Shown here piece after piece: positions 62,230-63,607 of a stretch of 63,607 nt of DNA. The notes under the pieces were generated by a model that saw only the letters and a list, made by a program, of their open reading frames with translations, was not told the origin of the DNA and did not search any database. Every line of letters starts with the position of its first letter. The stretch's first letter is position 1. The position numbers and the translations under genes were made by a program. The stretch is from Planctomycetaceae bacterium (lineage in GTDB: Bacteria; Planctomycetota; Planctomycetia; Pirellulales; UBA1268): the NCBI GenBank assembly GCA_021300535.1, contig JAJTED010000012.1, positions 1-63,607 of the forward strand, written 5' to 3'.

Positions 62230-63607
62230 CTAGACGAGAAGGTCGGGGATCACGCGGGCGTGCTCGACGCCCGTGAGCCGCTGGTCGAGACCGAGATGGC
62301 GGTAGCTGAACCGCTCGTGGTCGAATCCCATGAGGTGCAGCACCGTGGCATGGAAGTCGCGGATGTGCACCGGATCCTTGACGATGTTGTAGGAGAAGTC
62401 GTCGGTCTCGCCGTAGATCTGCCCCGGCCGGGACCCGCCGCCGGCCATCCACATCGTGAAACACCGCGGATGGTGGTCGCGGCCGTAGTTCTCCCGGGAG
62501 AGGCCTCCCTGGGAGTAGACCGTGCGGCCAAACTCCCCGCCCCAGACGATGAGCGTCTCGTCGAGGAGACCGCGGGCCTTCAGGTCCTGCACGAGCCCGT
62601 AGCAGGCCTGGTCGATGTCCTTGCAGAGGCCCGGCATCCGACCACCCACGTCGGCATGCGTGTCCCAGTTGTTGATGTAGACCTGCACGAACCGCACACC
62701 TCGTTCCACCATTCGGCGGGCCATGAGGGTCGCGTTGGCGAACGAACCAGGTTTCCGCACCGCGTCTCCATACAGGCCGAGGGTGTGGGCCGACTCCGTC
62801 GCCAGGTTCGCCAGCTCCGGCACGCTCGACTGCATGCGGAAGGCCATCTCGTACTGGGCGATCCGTGTCCGCGTCTCGGGATCGCCGATCTGTTCGAGCG
62901 TGCGTTGGTTCAGGGCCTGGAGGCCGTCGAGCGTCTGCCGGCGGACCTCGGCCGACACGCCGGGAGGATTGTTGATGTAGAGGATGGGGTCGCCGGCGGA
63001 GCGGAAGCTCACGCCCGCATGCTCGCCGGGGAGGAATCCACTCGACCACAGCCGGGCGCCGATCGCCTGCGTATTTCCCCCCGCCGTCGGCTTTGCGACG
63101 AGCACGACGAACGTCGGCAGGTCGTTATTGAGCGACCCGAGCCCGTAGCTCAGCCACGATCCCAGGCACGGGCGGCCCGTGATCTGGTTGCCGGTCTGCA
63201 TGTAGGTGATCGCCGGCTCGTGGTTGATGGCCTCGGTGTGCATCGACCGGATGAAGCACATCTCGTCGACCATCTTGGCCGTGTGCGGCAGGAGTTCGCT
63301 CACCCACATCCCGTTCTGCCCGTGCTGGGCGAACTTGAACTTCGACGGAGCGATCGGAAATCGCTTCTGCCCTGAAGTCATCGTGGTCAGCCGCTGGCCG
63401 TTGCGGATGCTCTCGGGGAGATCCTTGTCGTACCACTCGTCCATCTTCGGCTTGTAGTCGAACATGTCCTGCTGCGGCGGTCCGCCCACCATATGCAGGT
63501 AGATCACGTGCTTCGCCTGCGGGGCGAAATGCGGGCCGATCGCCCCCGCCACCCGCTCGACGCCCGCGGCGGGGGGCGTCACGGTGCTGCCGTGGCCGTG
63601 CTCGGCG
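62230..63607 (-). CDS. DUF1501 protein, 5' end cut by the window
   Basis: 459 codons are visible and the frame is still open at the window edge, so the N-terminus (normally with a Tat signal) is missing. Typical runs are HVIYLHMVGGPPQQDMFDYK, LPHTAKMVDEMCFIRSMHTE, NHEPAITYMQTGNQITGRPC, VQVYINNWDTHADVGGRMPG, VWGGEFGRTVYSQGG and NYGRDHHPRCFTMWMAGGG, which carry the alkaline-phosphatase-superfamily metal ligands. DUF1501 genes in planctomycetes usually form pairs with DUF1549/1553 cytochrome c genes; the partner would lie beyond base 63607. Thought to be exported sulfatase-like enzymes. Confidence 0.93.
   Translation of the reverse strand, partial: AEHGHGSTVTPPAAGVERVAGAIGPHFAPQAKHVIYLHMVGGPPQQDMFDYKPKMDEWYDKDLPESIRNGQRLTTMTSGQKRFPIAPSKFKFAQHGQNGMWVSELLPHTAKMVDEMCFIRSMHTEAINHEPAITYMQTGNQITGRPCLGSWLSYGLGSLNNDLPTFVVLVAKPTAGGNTQAIGARLWSSGFLPGEHAGVSFRSAGDPILYINNPPGVSAEVRRQTLDGLQALNQRTLEQIGDPETRTRIAQYEMAFRMQSSVPELANLATESAHTLGLYGDAVRKPGSFANATLMARRMVERGVRFVQVYINNWDTHADVGGRMPGLCKDIDQACYGLVQDLKARGLLDETLIVWGGEFGRTVYSQGGLSRENYGRDHHPRCFTMWMAGGGSRPGQIYGETDDFSYNIVKDPVHIRDFHATVLHLMGFDHERFSYRHLGLDQRLTGVEHARVIPDLLV

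Overview
The window looks like a piece of a high-GC Planctomycetota chromosome, probably Pirellulales-like. The evidence is family content and not a marker search: a DUF1501 protein, a PVC-type dehydrogenase with a C-terminal haem c, a Tat-exported Gfo/Idh/MocA protein, DUF1080 and DUF2617 proteins, a beta-barrel porin-2-like protein, an LL-diaminopimelate-type aminotransferase, and an ECF sigma/anti-sigma pair. Many genes overlap by ATGA or TGATG, so short operons are common.

Layout. 1-16 kb: sugar-isomerase and cupin genes (minus); an HtrA pair in which the first protein is a catalytically dead double-domain homologue and the second is intact; a 996-residue FAD/Fe-S oxidase; a PQQ-propeller protein; a Gfo/Idh/MocA oxidoreductase; photolyase; a lipoprotein; a dapL-like gene. 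16-20 kb: an operon of an ABC ATPase, an ABC permease fused to a CPBP protease, and a glutamate-receptor-like channel. 20-26 kb: the translation cluster rpsB-tsf-pyrH-frr, divergent from ilvN-ilvC. 26-34 kb: a stand-alone Toprim protein, an rRNA methyltransferase, a broken RND transporter, an ECF sigma factor with an anti-sigma factor that ends in a CDGSH iron-sulfur domain, a broken DUF1080 gene, and a VapBC-type pair. 34-46 kb: the PVC dehydrogenase, folK-panC-lgt, CPBP, DUF2617, a response regulator, metF and a GlmU-like gene. 46-59 kb: a tRNA-Leu(CAA) gene whose 3' 53 bases are repeated perfectly 12.5 kb downstream. This is the signature of an integrated element; the interval holds mostly accessory genes (a CD39-like nucleotidase, a CadD-like transporter, twin lipoproteins, an M20 hydrolase, an orphan TAXI binding protein, envelope proteins and decayed genes) but no recognisable integrase. 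59-63.6 kb: aldo/keto reductase, a nuclease with a helix-hairpin-helix domain, a YceH-family gene, and a truncated DUF1501 gene.

Two themes cut across the window. First, several genes are broken: a zinc-ribbon gene (1 nt), ilvC (19-bp tandem duplication), an RND transporter and a DUF1080 gene (internal losses with frame change), an outer-membrane barrel gene (1 nt), and an NTF2-like gene (two in-frame stops). Some may be assembly errors, but the nonsense mutations and the exact duplication look biological. Second, dispersed non-coding repeats are frequent. A GC-rich palindromic family occurs in five copies, all between convergent genes; there is also a 101-bp direct repeat and a 50-bp repeat pair.
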